NCBI GenBank assembly: GCA_031400455.1
Contig: JANNPX010000019.1
Coordinates: forward strand, 124,001 to 188,000
Length of the DNA stretch: 64,000 nt
Direction of reading: 5' to 3'
Source: JANXYW01 sp031400455
Lineage (GTDB): Bacteria > Chloroflexota > Dehalococcoidia > DSTF01 > JACRBR01
The position numbers and the translations under genes are program-made. The notes under the pieces were generated by a model. It was not told where the DNA came from. It saw only the letters and a list, made by a program, of their open reading frames with translations, and made no database searches. Below, piece after piece: positions 17,633 to 25,878 of the stretch. Within the stretch, counting starts at the first letter, position 1, and every line of letters starts with the position of its first letter.

Positions 17633-18808
17633 TCATCGCGCGCGGACCATCGGCTGTGCCGCGCGCACCCGCTCCATTGCGAAGGCGCGCGCCCAGGCGT
17701 CAGCTTCGAGAATCGCTTCCAAGGAAGGATCGGCCGTGCCGGAATGGCCCGACAGTGCCGAATCCACCACCTTCGCGATATCTGTGAACCCGATGGCACC
17801 TACGGCAAACTGCTCGACGGCCACTTCGTCCGCCGCGGCGAGCACCGCGGGCCAGGTGCCACCCTTCGCGCCGGCTTCGAGGGCCAGGCGGAGGCACGGG
17901 TAGCGGCTCATGTCCACGTCGCCGAAGTTCAGGGTTTTCGCGCGTGCCAGGTTCAGCTTCGGTACGCCCGCGCCCGCCACGCGCTCCGGGTAGCTGAGGG
18001 CGCACTGGATGGGCAACCGCATGTCTGGCTCGCCGAGCTGCGCCTTCACGCTGCCGTCGTGGAACTCCACGAGCGAATGGACGATGCTCTCGCGGTGCAT
18101 GACGATCTCGATGCGGTCCATCGGGACGTTGAACAGCCACCGCGCCTCGATGGCTTCGAGCCCCTTGTTCATCAGGGTCGCGGAGTCGATGGTGATCTTG
18201 CGGCCCATATCCCATGTCGGGTGGCGGAGTGCGTCGCGGGGCGTCACGTGCTCGAGCTCGCGCGCCGGCAGGTCACGGAATGCGCCGCCGGAGGCCGTGA
18301 GAATGAGCTTCTCGACGGAGGCTATGTCCTCGCCCCAGAGGCACTGCCAGATGGCGCTGTGCTCGCTATCGACGGGGCGCAACTCCCCGCCGTGGCGCTC
18401 GGCTTCCTGCGTGATGATGGCGCCGGCCATCACCAGCACTTCTTTGTTGGCGAGGGCGACGGCCTTGCCCGCGCGGAGGGCGGCAATCGTCGGCCCCAGG
18501 CCGGCAGCGCCGACAGTGCCGACGACGACGATATCGACATCCGGGTGCGCCGCCATCTCTTCCATCGTGGCCCAGCGCGTCTTCCTGCCGGAGGCCGCTT
18601 TGAGGTTCATGTTGCGCTCGGCGTTCTGGCACCAGACGAAGTCCGGGTGGAACTCGCGCGACTGATCTTCGAGAAGCGTATGGTTGCTGCCGCCAGCGAG
18701 GGCGACGACGCGGAAGTGGCCGGGGAGGTGGCGAATGACGTCGAGTGTCTGACGTCCGACGGAGCCTGTAGAGCCGAGGATGGCGACGCCCCTGACGCGT
18801 TCGGTCAT
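17633..18808 (-). CDS. dxr: 1-deoxy-D-xylulose-5-phosphate reductoisomerase
   Basis: A 391-residue Dxr, converting DXP to MEP with NADPH. The NADPH-binding start is VAILGSTGSVGRQTLDVI. The metal site and catalytic blocks LRPVDSEHSAIWQCL, LTASGGAFRDLPA and MGRKITIDSATLMNKGLE are all present. The ATG at 18808 begins directly before the Rossmann motif; the longer open frame upstream contains a dispersed repeat. It lies 138 bases after cdsA, long enough for its own promoter (a weak TACCGT 6 bases before the ATG). Together with ispG it places MEP-pathway genes next to uppS, a user of the products. Confidence 0.95.
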   Translation of the reverse strand: MTERVRGVAILGSTGSVGRQTLDVIRHLPGHFRVVALAGGSNHTLLEDQSREFHPDFVWCQNAERNMNLKAASGRKTRWATMEEMAAHPDVDIVVVGTVGAAGLGPTIAALRAGKAVALANKEVLVMAGAIITQEAERHGGELRPVDSEHSAIWQCLWGEDIASVEKLILTASGGAFRDLPARELEHVTPRDALRHPTWDMGRKITIDSATLMNKGLEAIEARWLFNVPMDRIEIVMHRESIVHSLVEFHDGSVKAQLGEPDMRLPIQCALSYPERVAGAGVPKLNLARAKTLNFGDVDMSRYPCLRLALEAGAKGGTWPAVLAAADEVAVEQFAVGAIGFTDIAKVVDSALSGHSGTADPSLEAILEADAWARAFAMERVRAAQPMVRAR

Positions 18809-18870
18809 GCGATCACGGTACCATACGCCCCGCTTGGGTGCCGATGCGGGTATGCAGTTCCGGCATGAGA

Positions 18871-18905
18871 ATTGGAGGCTGGGGGTTAGAGGCTGGAACT
18901 GCTGG
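18871..18905. repeat. Intergenic GGAGGCTGG-type repeat tract
   Basis: Between cdsA and dxr the sequence holds degenerate direct repeats of TTGGAGGCTGG / TTAGAGGCTGG. It is the same low-complexity family as at 24370, 28575 and 31702. Confidence 0.5.
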
Positions 18906-18946
18906 CGCTGCATGAGGAATGCGCGCCTTACGCCTCGCCGCGCTGC

Positions 18947-19771
18947 TTAGAAGACGACCTGGGTGAACACGTAGGTCAGGGCGAAGGTGAAGAGGATGGA
19001 ATCGAGGCGGTCGAGGACTCCGCCGTGGCCGGGGATGAGCTCGCTGGCGTCTTTGATGTGCATGCGGCGTTTCATGGCAGATTCCGCGAGATCTCCGGCT
19101 GCGGCGGCGAGCGGGAGGAGCAGTCCGAGTAGTGCGAGCTTCCACGGTTCGGTCGTGAGGTCGAACGCGATGCCCAGCGTGGCGACGGCGGCGAATCCGG
19201 CGCCCCAGCCGCCGAAGAAGCCCTCCCACGTCTTCTTCGGGCTGATGCTCGGCGCAAGCAGGCGGCGGCCGATCGCGCGGCCCGTGAAGAACGCCGCTGT
19301 GTCGACCGCGAAGGTGCTGAGCGCCGTCAGGTAGACCCAGTCGCGACCGTCGAAATCGACATCGCGCAACTGCACGAGGAAGCTGCCGAGGATGCCGACG
19401 TAGGTGACTCCGAACGCGATCCATGCGGCGTCATCGAGCGCGCCGTTTTCGGTGGGGCTGATCGTGACGGCGATCGGCGGGATCGCGAGCGCGGCGCCGA
19501 ACCAGATGTACTGACGATAGTCGCCAGTGTGGGCGCCGACCGCGACGCCAGCTACGAGCAGCGCCGTCAGCACGCAGACCGGGTCGAACCAGTCGCGGCG
19601 AACGTGATTGAACTCGAGTGATGCGATGGCAAGCGCAGCAGCGACGACGCCGACGTACCAGTTGCCGCCGATGTAGATGATCGCGAGGATAGCGGGGACG
19701 CCGACGGCCGCGCTGGCGACCCGTTGAGTCAACAACCGCCGCTCACTTGCGAGCGCGAGGCTTCGCGCCAT
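18947..19771 (-). CDS. cdsA: Phosphatidate cytidylyltransferase (CDP-diglyceride synthase)
   Basis: A 274-residue polytopic membrane enzyme making CDP-diacylglycerol from phosphatidate and CTP. Around eight hydrophobic segments are visible. The C-terminal family signature DASELIPGHGGVLDRLDS is intact. SPKKTWEGFFGGWGAG is the conserved cytosolic loop. The ATG at 19771 overlaps the end of uppS by 29 bases, so the genes are coupled; a shorter start is possible. The position between uppS and dxr is the classic order of this cluster in many bacteria. Confidence 0.92.
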   Translation of the reverse strand: MARSLALASERRLLTQRVASAAVGVPAILAIIYIGGNWYVGVVAAALAIASLEFNHVRRDWFDPVCVLTALLVAGVAVGAHTGDYRQYIWFGAALAIPPIAVTISPTENGALDDAAWIAFGVTYVGILGSFLVQLRDVDFDGRDWVYLTALSTFAVDTAAFFTGRAIGRRLLAPSISPKKTWEGFFGGWGAGFAAVATLGIAFDLTTEPWKLALLGLLLPLAAAAGDLAESAMKRRMHIKDASELIPGHGGVLDRLDSILFTFALTYVFTQVVF

Positions 19772-20579
19772 TCACCGGTTCGACGCCCCCAAACCGGCGC
19801 TCGCGCGACGCGTAGGCATCGAGGGCGCGGTCGATCTCGGCCTCGTCGAAGTCGGGCCAGAGCGTGGGCGTAGCGTAGAACTCTGCGTAGGCGGACTGCC
19901 ACAGCAGGAAGTTCGACAGGCGCATTTCTCCGGCCGTGCGGATGATGATATCGGGATCACCGATCTCGGATGTGTAGAGGTACGAGGCGAAGAGCGCCTC
20001 GTCGACACGATCGGGCTTGACGCGATCGGCGAGCATGCGGCGGGTCGCGTCGAGGATCTCGTCGCGTCCGCCGTAGTTGAAGGCGAGGGCGACGGTCATC
20101 CGGTCGTTGTCCTTCGTCAACTCGATCGCCTGCTCGACTTTCTCGCGGATCTTCGGTTCGAGCGGATCGAGGCGGCCGATGTGGACGAGCCGGACACCGT
20201 TCTTGTGCAGTTCCTTGATCTCGCGGCTGATGACGCGCGGGATCAGGCGCATGAGGGCGGAGACCTCTCGGCGGGGTCGCGTCCAGTTCTCTGTGGAGAA
20301 GGCATAGAGGGTGAGCACTTCGACGCCGCGCTCGCCGAACGCCTGGATGATGCGCCTGATGTTCTCGGTGCCGGCGCGATGCCCGGCCTGGCGTGAGAGG
20401 CCACGTTGCTTCGCCCAGCGGCCGTTACCGTCCATGATCAGCGCGACATGGCGCGGGACGGGACGCGATGATGCGGCACGCTTCTCCGCGGCCGTCATCG
20501 CGGGCGCGGGAGCGATCGCGGGCAGCGCGCCGTTGGGGGCGTGTCCGTTCGAGGGTTTGGACTTCTGACGTAAGCGCAC
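19743..20579 (-). CDS. uppS: Isoprenyl transferase (undecaprenyl diphosphate synthase)
   Basis: A 278-residue cis-prenyltransferase making the polyprenyl diphosphate carrier for peptidoglycan and glycan export. The signature HVALIMDGNGRWAKQRGL holds the catalytic Asp. LYAFSTENWTRP and the C-terminal DIIIRTAGEMRLSNFLLWQ are conserved; most UppS proteins have RTSGE where this has RTAGE. A basic, low-complexity N-terminal extension of about 40 residues precedes the core, so a start further in cannot be excluded. It overlaps cdsA by 29 bases and follows frr by 30 bases. Confidence 0.93.
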   Translation of the reverse strand: MRLRQKSKPSNGHAPNGALPAIAPAPAMTAAEKRAASSRPVPRHVALIMDGNGRWAKQRGLSRQAGHRAGTENIRRIIQAFGERGVEVLTLYAFSTENWTRPRREVSALMRLIPRVISREIKELHKNGVRLVHIGRLDPLEPKIREKVEQAIELTKDNDRMTVALAFNYGGRDEILDATRRMLADRVKPDRVDEALFASYLYTSEIGDPDIIIRTAGEMRLSNFLLWQSAYAEFYATPTLWPDFDEAEIDRALDAYASRERRFGGVEPVNGAKPRARK

Positions 20580-20592
20580 TTGGTCTATCTGT

Positions 20593-20608
20593 CGCGGGCG
20601 CGCCCGCG
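20593..20608. repeat. Perfect 16-bp palindrome between frr and uppS
   Basis: CGCGGGCGCGCCCGCG is self-complementary and begins two bases past the frr stop on the minus strand. It could act as a hairpin stabilising or attenuating the operon mRNA, or be a dispersed repeat. Confidence 0.5.
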
Positions 20609-20609
20609 C

Positions 20610-21167
20610 CTACACTTCGAGCAGCTCTTGTTCCTTCGCGTGCCCGTGCTTATCCACTTCCGCGACGTACTTGTCTGTGATCTTCTGGAGCCGCGCCTGC
20701 GCGCCGCGCTCGTCGTCGTCGGTGATCGCCTTGTCGTGCTGCGCCTTGCGGAAGTGTTCCAGCGAATCGCGGCGGACGTTACGGACGGCGATGCGTGCGT
20801 CCTCGGCCTTCTTGTGCACGGTCTTCGCGAGCTCCTTGCGCCTGTCCTCGGTGAGCGGCGGGACGACCAGGCGGATGATGTTGCCGTCGTTGGTCGGCGT
20901 CAGGCCGAGGTCGGACTTCTGGATTGCCTTCTCGATCGCGCTCAACTGGGTCTTGTCCCAGGGCTGGATGGTGATGAGCCGTGGCTCAGGCGAGTTGATG
21001 GCCGCCATCTGATTCAGGGGAGTGGGCGTGCCGTAGTAGTCCACCTTCAGGGTTTCGACCAGGGACGGGCGAGCACGGCCGGTGCGGACTGTGTCGAGAT
21101 CCCGATCCAGCGCGCTCACGGCGCTCTGCATGCGGTGCTCCGCGTCATTCAGAATCCCGTCGATCAT
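20610..21167 (-). CDS. frr: Ribosome recycling factor
   Basis: A 185-residue RRF that splits post-termination ribosomes with EF-G. Conserved blocks are LDTVRTGRARPSLVETLKVDYYG, TPLNQMAAI, PWDKTQLSAIEKAI and IRLVVPPLTEDRRKELAK. The length matches the family exactly. The ATG at 21167 starts MIDGILNDAEHRM. It lies 81 bases after pyrH and 30 bases before uppS in the usual pyrH-frr-uppS order. Confidence 0.97.
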   Translation of the reverse strand: MIDGILNDAEHRMQSAVSALDRDLDTVRTGRARPSLVETLKVDYYGTPTPLNQMAAINSPEPRLITIQPWDKTQLSAIEKAIQKSDLGLTPTNDGNIIRLVVPPLTEDRRKELAKTVHKKAEDARIAVRNVRRDSLEHFRKAQHDKAITDDDERGAQARLQKITDKYVAEVDKHGHAKEQELLEV

Positions 21168-21248
21168 TGGTGACCGGTTCCCTCCAAGCGGGGTTATGGT
21201 ACCGCACGCGCGGGACCGGCGAGATGCCGGCCGTGCATGGCGGTGCGG

Positions 21249-21995
21249 CTAGGCTTTCGCCGGCTCGAGGAGCGATTCCTCGGCGCCGACGCGGGTGCCG
21301 ATATTGGCGCCGCGCGCCGCATCGACGATGCTGTTCGGGTGGCCGATGTCGAAGACGACGATGGGTAGGTCGTTCTCCATGGCGAACGAAAGGGCAGTGC
21401 TGTCCATGACCTGCAGGCGGCGGCTGAGCGCGTCCATGTACGAGAGTCTGGCGAAGCGGCGGGCGTTTGGCTGTTTGCGGGGGTCGGCGTCGTACACACC
21501 GTCGACGCGGTTCTTCGCGACGAGCAGCGCGTCGGCGTCGATCTCGATCGCGCGCAGCGCCGCGGCCGTATCGGTGGTCATGTAGGGGTTACCGGTGCCT
21601 GCGGCGAAGATGACAACGCGCCGCTTCTCCAGATGGCGGATGGCGCGTCGGCGGATGTAGGGCTCGGCGACCTGCTGGACGGGGATGGCGGTCTGCATGC
21701 GGACATCGCCACCTACGTGTTCGATCGCGTCCTGTAGCGCGAGGCCGCTGATGACGGTCGCGAGCATACCGGCGTAGTCGGCGGTTGCGCGGTCCATGCC
21801 TGTCTGGCTGGCAGTCGCGCCGCGCCAGAAGTTGCCGCCTCCGACGACGACCGCGACCTGCACGAACTCGCTTGCGGCCTTGATCTGGGTGGCGATGCTG
21901 TTGACGGTGACCGGGTCGATGCCGAAAGCGGCGTCGCCCATGAGGGCTTCGCCGCTGACCTTTAGCAGGATGCGCTTGTATGGCGCTGTGCCCAT
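21249..21995 (-). CDS. pyrH: Uridylate kinase
   Basis: A 248-residue bacterial UMP kinase of the amino-acid kinase fold, phosphorylating UMP to UDP. The start YKRILLKVSGEALMGD, the glycine-rich VAVVVGGGNFWRG, the GMLATVISGLALQD block and VIFAAGTGNPYMTTDTAAALRA are all typical. It follows tsf by 9 bases and precedes frr by 81 bases, the standard cluster order. Confidence 0.97.
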   Translation of the reverse strand: MGTAPYKRILLKVSGEALMGDAAFGIDPVTVNSIATQIKAASEFVQVAVVVGGGNFWRGATASQTGMDRATADYAGMLATVISGLALQDAIEHVGGDVRMQTAIPVQQVAEPYIRRRAIRHLEKRRVVIFAAGTGNPYMTTDTAAALRAIEIDADALLVAKNRVDGVYDADPRKQPNARRFARLSYMDALSRRLQVMDSTALSFAMENDLPIVVFDIGHPNSIVDAARGANIGTRVGAEESLLEPAKA

Positions 21996-22004
21996 GCCAG
22001 GCTC

Positions 22005-22511
22005 CTACTGCCCCAGTTCGAAGCGCGTGTAGCGGCGGATGCGGATGTTTTCGCCGGTTGCGGCAATCGCTTCCTTCACCAACTGCTCGACCGTGCGCGA
22101 GCCGTCCTTGATGAGCGGCTGCTTCATGAGCACCGTCTCCTCGAGTGAGCCCTCGGTGTCGGGCGGGAGCTGATCTTCGCTGATCACGAGCGTCGTCGGG
22201 ATGCCGGCGATCTGAAGCGCGATGTCGTGTACCAGGCTCTTGAACGTGTCCGTGCGGGCCACGAAGTCGGTCTCGCAGTTCACTTCGACCAGCACGCCGA
22301 TGCGGCCGCCAGCGTGGATGTACGAGTCTACGAGCCCCTGACCGGTTTCGCGTCCGGATTTCTTGTCGGCGCCGGCGATGCCCTTCTCGCGCAGGACTTT
22401 GACCGCCTTCTCTACGTCGCCGTCCGTCTCATCGAGGGCTTTCTTGCACTCCATGACGCCCGCGCCCGAAAGGTCGCGAAGCTGCTTGACCGCGTCTGCT
22501 GTTACTGCCAC
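22005..22511 (-). CDS. tsf: Elongation factor Ts, short form
   Basis: A 168-residue EF-Ts, the guanine nucleotide exchange factor for EF-Tu. The N-terminal domain reads VKQLRDLSGAGVMECKKAL and DVEKAVKVLREKGIA. The core VEVNCETDFVART contains the TDFV motif that contacts EF-Tu. At 168 residues it lacks the duplicated core subdomain and coiled coil of the 283-residue E. coli protein, as in Thermus and several Chloroflexota. It lies 43 bases after rpsB and 9 bases before pyrH. Confidence 0.96.
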   Translation of the reverse strand: MAVTADAVKQLRDLSGAGVMECKKALDETDGDVEKAVKVLREKGIAGADKKSGRETGQGLVDSYIHAGGRIGVLVEVNCETDFVARTDTFKSLVHDIALQIAGIPTTLVISEDQLPPDTEGSLEETVLMKQPLIKDGSRTVEQLVKEAIAATGENIRIRRYTRFELGQ

Positions 22512-22554
22512 GTCCGTGTTCCTCTCTCGTGTGTCCCTGGTATCGATGCCGATG

Positions 22555-23397
22555 CTATGCCGACGGCGGTGCGGCCTCCTGGGAGGCGTAGCTGACCGGC
22601 GCCGGCTCCGGATCGTCAGGCGAGGCGGAGAACGTGCCGCTCACGGATGCCATGTCGAGGCCTTCGGTGTCGTCCGCCTCGGCGGCGTACCCCTGCAGGT
22701 TGCGGCCTTCAAGGATCGCATCGGCGATCTTGCTGGCTATGAGCTTGACGGCCCGGATGGCATCGTCGTTCGCGGGGATCGGGTAGTCGACCTCGTCGGG
22801 GTTCGAGTTGGTGTCGCACATCGCGATGATGGGGATGCGCATGCGGAGCGCTTCCGTGACCGCGATGCGCTCCATGGGCGGATCGACGATGAAGAGCGCG
22901 GCAGGCAGGCGCTTCATGATCTTGATGCCGCCGAAGTAGCGGTTCATCTTCTCAATCTCTTCCATGAGCTTGCCGGCTTCCTTCTTGATGAGGAGCCCGA
23001 GCTCGCCACGGTCGCGCCTCTCTTCGAGACGGATGAGGTGGTCGATGCGGCTCTCCATCGTCTGGAAGTTGGTGAGCGTTCCGCCGAGCCAGCGGTTCGT
23101 GACGTACGGCATGCCACAGCGGGTCGCTTCGGTCTCGATCGATTCCTGCGCCTGCTTCTTCGAGCCGACGAAGATGATCGATTCGCCGCGCGATGCGCAG
23201 CCGCGAGCGAAGTCCATCGCCTGCTTGAGCAGGGGGACCGTCTGTTGGAGGTCGATGATGTGGATCTTGTTGCGTTCGGTGAAGATGTAAGGCTTCATCC
23301 TCGGGTCCCAGCGATGTGTCTGGTGGCCGAAGTGGACGCCTGCTTCGAGGAGCGCCTTCATGGATACGGAAGAAACCGGGGCAGCCGCAGTCGTCAT
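22555..23397 (-). CDS. rpsB: 30S ribosomal protein S2
   Basis: A 280-residue uS2. The family start MKALLEAGVHFGHQTHRWDP is followed by MKPYIFTERNKIHIIDLQQT, NRWLGGTLTNF and the C-terminal IPANDDAIRAVKLI. The ATG at 23397 is chosen because GGAAGGA lies 9 bases upstream; a TTG 9 bases earlier would leave no spacing. A Ser/Pro/Ala-rich tail of about 45 residues follows the core. It is first in the rpsB-tsf-pyrH-frr cluster and has a good promoter about 80 bases upstream with a possible control hairpin in the leader. Confidence 0.97.
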   Translation of the reverse strand: MTTAAAPVSSVSMKALLEAGVHFGHQTHRWDPRMKPYIFTERNKIHIIDLQQTVPLLKQAMDFARGCASRGESIIFVGSKKQAQESIETEATRCGMPYVTNRWLGGTLTNFQTMESRIDHLIRLEERRDRGELGLLIKKEAGKLMEEIEKMNRYFGGIKIMKRLPAALFIVDPPMERIAVTEALRMRIPIIAMCDTNSNPDEVDYPIPANDDAIRAVKLIASKIADAILEGRNLQGYAAEADDTEGLDMASVSGTFSASPDDPEPAPVSYASQEAAPPSA

Positions 23398-23411
23398 CAC
23401 ACACAATCCTT

Positions 23412-23451
23412 CCGGACATAAATTTGAGGCCTCGTCGGCCCCAGGGTCCGG
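23412..23451 (-). promoter_or_regulatory. Possible rpsB leader hairpin next to the ribosome-binding site
   Basis: In the rpsB mRNA leader CCGGAC (at 23451-23446) can pair with GTCCGG (at 23417-23412), which directly touches the GGAAGGA site. This arrangement could allow translational control by S2, as known for the rpsB leader in other bacteria. Only the pairing is seen; the mechanism is inferred. Confidence 0.35.
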
Positions 23452-23475
23452 TCTCTCTGATCTCGTAACCGCGGC

Positions 23476-23505
23476 AGTATATCAGGCGCCCCGGATACGC
23501 GACAA
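23476..23505 (-). promoter_or_regulatory. Promoter of the rpsB cluster
   Basis: On the minus strand TTGTCG (23505-23500), an 18-base spacer and TATACT (23481-23476), with an extended -10 TGA in front, form a good sigma-70 type promoter. Transcription would start near 23469, leaving a leader of about 70 bases. Confidence 0.7.
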
Positions 23506-23648
23506 ACGGGGTCGAAGACGCGAGACGCCACGCGCGCATAGGTGCGAGCCGGTCGCGACCGCCGCCACCAGCGACTACCACTACGCGACGACTCGAACTG
23601 ATAAGGTTCACTTGCGATATCCGAACATGCTGTTACGACAGGCTGACG

Positions 23649-24374
23649 ATGCCCTTCCTTCATTTTCGAAAGACAGAGCTGCGCGAGCGCTTCTATCCGC
23701 CGCAGTTCCGGGGGATGTACGACCGCTTCTCCGACGTTATCCACCAGTACGTGCAGCGCGGCGACGTGATGCTCGATGCGGGGTGCGGCAGCGGACGTGT
23801 GTTCCAGTACCAGTTCGACGATACGCAGAAGCCGCGGCTGATCGTCGGCGTGGATGTGACGGATGAGCCGGCGGGCAATCGGAATATCGATGCGGCAGCG
23901 CGCGCGGATCTGGGTGCGTTGCCGTTTCACGATGGGACTTTCGATATCGCGATCTCGAGCCACGTGGCGGAGCACCTGACGCAGCCGGAGCGCGTGTTCG
24001 GCGAGCTGTCGCGGGTGCTGAAGCCGGGCGGGCGGCTACTGATCCTGACGCCGAATCGCTGGCACTACGTGACGGTGAGCTCGGCGTTGCTGCCGTACTC
24101 GTTCCACCGGCGCTACAACTCGTGGCGCGGCATTGATGTACACGACATCTTCCCGACGGTGTATAAGGCGAACACCGCTCGGCGCTTGCGGTCGCTGTAC
24201 GACGGCGCGGGGATGGATGTCGAGGAGTTGCTGCAGTTCGAGACGGAGCCGGAGTACCTGGCGTTCAGCACGCCCACATATGCGCTTGGCGTGGGGTTCG
24301 AGCGGGTGGTGAACCGGTTCGAGGCGCTGAAGCACGCTCGGGTAAATTTGCTGGCGGTGGGCGTTCGGCGTTAG
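23649..24374 (+). CDS. SAM-dependent methyltransferase
   Basis: A 241-residue class I methyltransferase. Motif I is VMLDAGCGSGRVFQYQ, motif II LIVGVDVTD. The motif around FDIAISSHVAEHLTQPERVFGELSRVLKPGGRLLILTPN matches the Methyltransf_11 core. The C-terminal domain has a conserved-looking RYNSWRGIDVHDIFPTVYKAN. Members near this sequence often act on lipids or glycans, but the substrate cannot be named. It is divergent from rpsB and followed by a repeat-rich spacer before hisF. Confidence 0.85.
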   Translation: MPFLHFRKTELRERFYPPQFRGMYDRFSDVIHQYVQRGDVMLDAGCGSGRVFQYQFDDTQKPRLIVGVDVTDEPAGNRNIDAAARADLGALPFHDGTFDIAISSHVAEHLTQPERVFGELSRVLKPGGRLLILTPNRWHYVTVSSALLPYSFHRRYNSWRGIDVHDIFPTVYKANTARRLRSLYDGAGMDVEELLQFETEPEYLAFSTPTYALGVGFERVVNRFEALKHARVNLLAVGVRR

Positions 24375-24400
24375 AGGTCGGATGTTGGAAGGCGCGCGGC
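24370..24400. repeat. Intergenic GAGGTCGGATGTTGGA-type repeat tract
   Basis: Immediately after the methyltransferase stop, TTAGAGGTCGGATGTTGGA matches the GGAGGTTGGATGCTGGA tract at 28575. It is part of the same dispersed low-complexity family. Confidence 0.5.
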
Positions 24401-24442
24401 TTGCGGCGCCGTCCTGTTGGCCGGGGCGGCGGTGCTGGTCGG

Positions 24443-24472
24443 GGTAGATTCTTCGCTTCGCTCTGAATGACA
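24443..24472 (+). repeat. Dispersed repeat copy b (TTCGCTTCGCTC family)
   Basis: GGTAGATTCTTCGCTTCGCT then CTGAATGACA lies between the methyltransferase and hisF, in the same orientation as the other copies. Confidence 0.7.
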
Positions 24473-24529
24473 GTGGACTGGATGACATGCGCATTCCCGC
24501 GCGCCGGACCGGGCCTACCGGGCGTTTGT

Positions 24530-24535
24530 TACTAT
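24530..24535 (+). promoter_or_regulatory. Putative extended -10 (TACTAT) for a leaderless hisF mRNA
   Basis: TGT precedes TACTAT, an extended -10 form. The hexamer ends 8 bases before the hisF ATG and no Shine-Dalgarno sequence is present. Confidence 0.5.
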
Positions 24536-24543
24536 GAGCCACC

Positions 24544-25308
24544 ATGCTTACTACGCGGATCATTCCTTGCTTTGACGTCGACAACGGGCGCGTTGTGAAG
24601 GGCATCTCGTTCGTCGAGTTGCGGGATGCGGGCGACCCGGTGGAATTGGCGAAGGTGTACGACGCCGAAGGTGCGGATGAGCTGGTGTTTCTCGACATAA
24701 CGGCATCGAGCGACAATCGGACGACGACGTACGACATGGTGGCGCGGACGGCGGACGAGGTGTTCATCCCGTTCACGGTCGGCGGCGGCGTCCGGAGCGA
24801 CCTGGACGTGCGGGTGCTGCTGGAGTTGGGCGCGGATAAAGTCTCGCTGAACAGCGCGGCGGTGGCGGATCCAAAGCTCGTGAGCGTGTGCTCAGAGCGC
24901 TTCGGCGCGCAGTGCATCGTCGTCGCGATCGATGCGAAGTCGACCGGGAAGGGCTCGTGGGAGGTGTACACGCACGGCGGGCGCAAGCCGACCGGGCTGG
25001 ACGCGGTCGCGTGGGCGAAGCGCGCCGTGGAACTCGGGGCAGGCGAGATCCTGCTGACCAGCATGGACGCGGACGGCCACAAGCATGGCTACGACCTGCC
25101 GCTGATGCGCGCGATCAGCGAGGCGGTGGAAGTACCCGTGGTCGCCAGCGGCGGCTGCGGCACACCGCAACACATGGTCGATGCGGTGATCGAAGGGAAG
25201 GCGGACGCGGTGCTTGCTGCGAGCATCTTCCACTTCGGCGAGTACTCGATCCAGGCGACGAAGCGGCATATGGCGGCGCAAGGCGTCGCTGTGCGTCTCG
25301 CGCCCTGA
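24544..25308 (+). CDS. hisF: Imidazole glycerol phosphate synthase, cyclase subunit
   Basis: A 254-residue HisF TIM barrel, which with HisH makes imidazole glycerol phosphate and AICAR in histidine synthesis. The start RIIPCFDVDNGRVVKGISF carries the catalytic Asp, and IVVAIDAKS carries the second one. Phosphate-binding blocks VGGGVRSD and VASGGCGTPQHM are intact. No hisH is seen in the window; hisI follows after 75 bases. The histidine genes therefore appear split across the genome. Confidence 0.96.
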   Translation: MLTTRIIPCFDVDNGRVVKGISFVELRDAGDPVELAKVYDAEGADELVFLDITASSDNRTTTYDMVARTADEVFIPFTVGGGVRSDLDVRVLLELGADKVSLNSAAVADPKLVSVCSERFGAQCIVVAIDAKSTGKGSWEVYTHGGRKPTGLDAVAWAKRAVELGAGEILLTSMDADGHKHGYDLPLMRAISEAVEVPVVASGGCGTPQHMVDAVIEGKADAVLAASIFHFGEYSIQATKRHMAAQGVAVRLAP

Positions 25309-25383
25309 AGTTCATCCACATAAACGACATCTCGAGTTGCTAACGATAATCGGCTGCCCCGTACGGGTGGCGAGGAGAGAGTG

Positions 25384-25701
25384 ATGCTCACGTACAACGC
25401 ACAGGGGCTGATCCCCGCAGTGATCCAGGACGACGAGACGAACGTGGTACTGATGTTGGGGTACATCAGCCCGGAGACTCTGCAGATGACGAAAGAGAAG
25501 GGGCAGGTCGTGTTCTACAGCCGGAGCCGCAAGGAGATCTGGCACAAGGGCGCGACGAGCGGGGACTATCTGGAAGTGCGGTCGATCAAGGCGGACTGCG
25601 AGGACAACTCGCTGCTGATCCGTGTGAAGATGCTGGGTGGCGCGGTGTGTCACACCGGCGCGAAGGCATGCTTCTTCAAGGATGTTGAGGAATTGGCGTG
25701 A
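25384..25701 (+). CDS. hisI: Phosphoribosyl-AMP cyclohydrolase
   Basis: A 105-residue HisI, the third step of histidine synthesis, opening the adenine ring of PR-AMP. The blocks VLMLGYISPETLQMT, GQVVFYSRSRKEIWHKGATSG and the metal-binding DCEDNSLL and GAVCHTGAKACFF are all present. The fused HisE domain is absent. The ATG at 25384 is preferred over the GTG at 25381 because GAGGAG ends about 6 bases upstream. It lies 75 bases after hisF and probably shares its transcript. Confidence 0.95.
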   Translation: MLTYNAQGLIPAVIQDDETNVVLMLGYISPETLQMTKEKGQVVFYSRSRKEIWHKGATSGDYLEVRSIKADCEDNSLLIRVKMLGGAVCHTGAKACFFKDVEELA

Positions 25702-25750
25702 CGGGCCCTCCCCCCGGCCAGTCTCCTAGGGCGAATCTCCGATCGGCCAC

Positions 25751-25771
25751 CCTCTCCCACTGGGGGAGAGG
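25751..25771. repeat. CCTCTCCC/GGGAGAGG hairpin repeat
   Basis: An 8-bp inverted repeat with a 5-base loop in the convergent gap between hisI and the DUF1385 gene. It probably doubles as a bidirectional terminator. The motif belongs to a class of G/C-rich intergenic repeats common in environmental genomes. Confidence 0.5.
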
Positions 25772-25811
25772 CTCGGATGGCGAGCCCGAGTAGGACTGCG
25801 GCGCCGTCCGA

Positions 25812-25861
25812 CGTAGATCCCTCGCTTCGCTCGGGATGACGATTAGGCGCTCGGGATGACA
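25812..25861 (+). repeat. Dispersed repeat copy c, with a partial second unit
   Basis: CGTAGATCCCTCGCTTCGCT then CGGGATGAC is followed 11 bases later by a partial copy GCGCTCGGGATGACA. It is the copy closest to the apparent consensus. Confidence 0.75.
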
Positions 25862-25878
25862 AGACGAACATGGGCCTA

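Noticed and set aside
22363..23421. Plus-strand frame of about 350 codons opposite tsf and rpsB
   Set aside because: Shadow of well-supported ribosomal genes.
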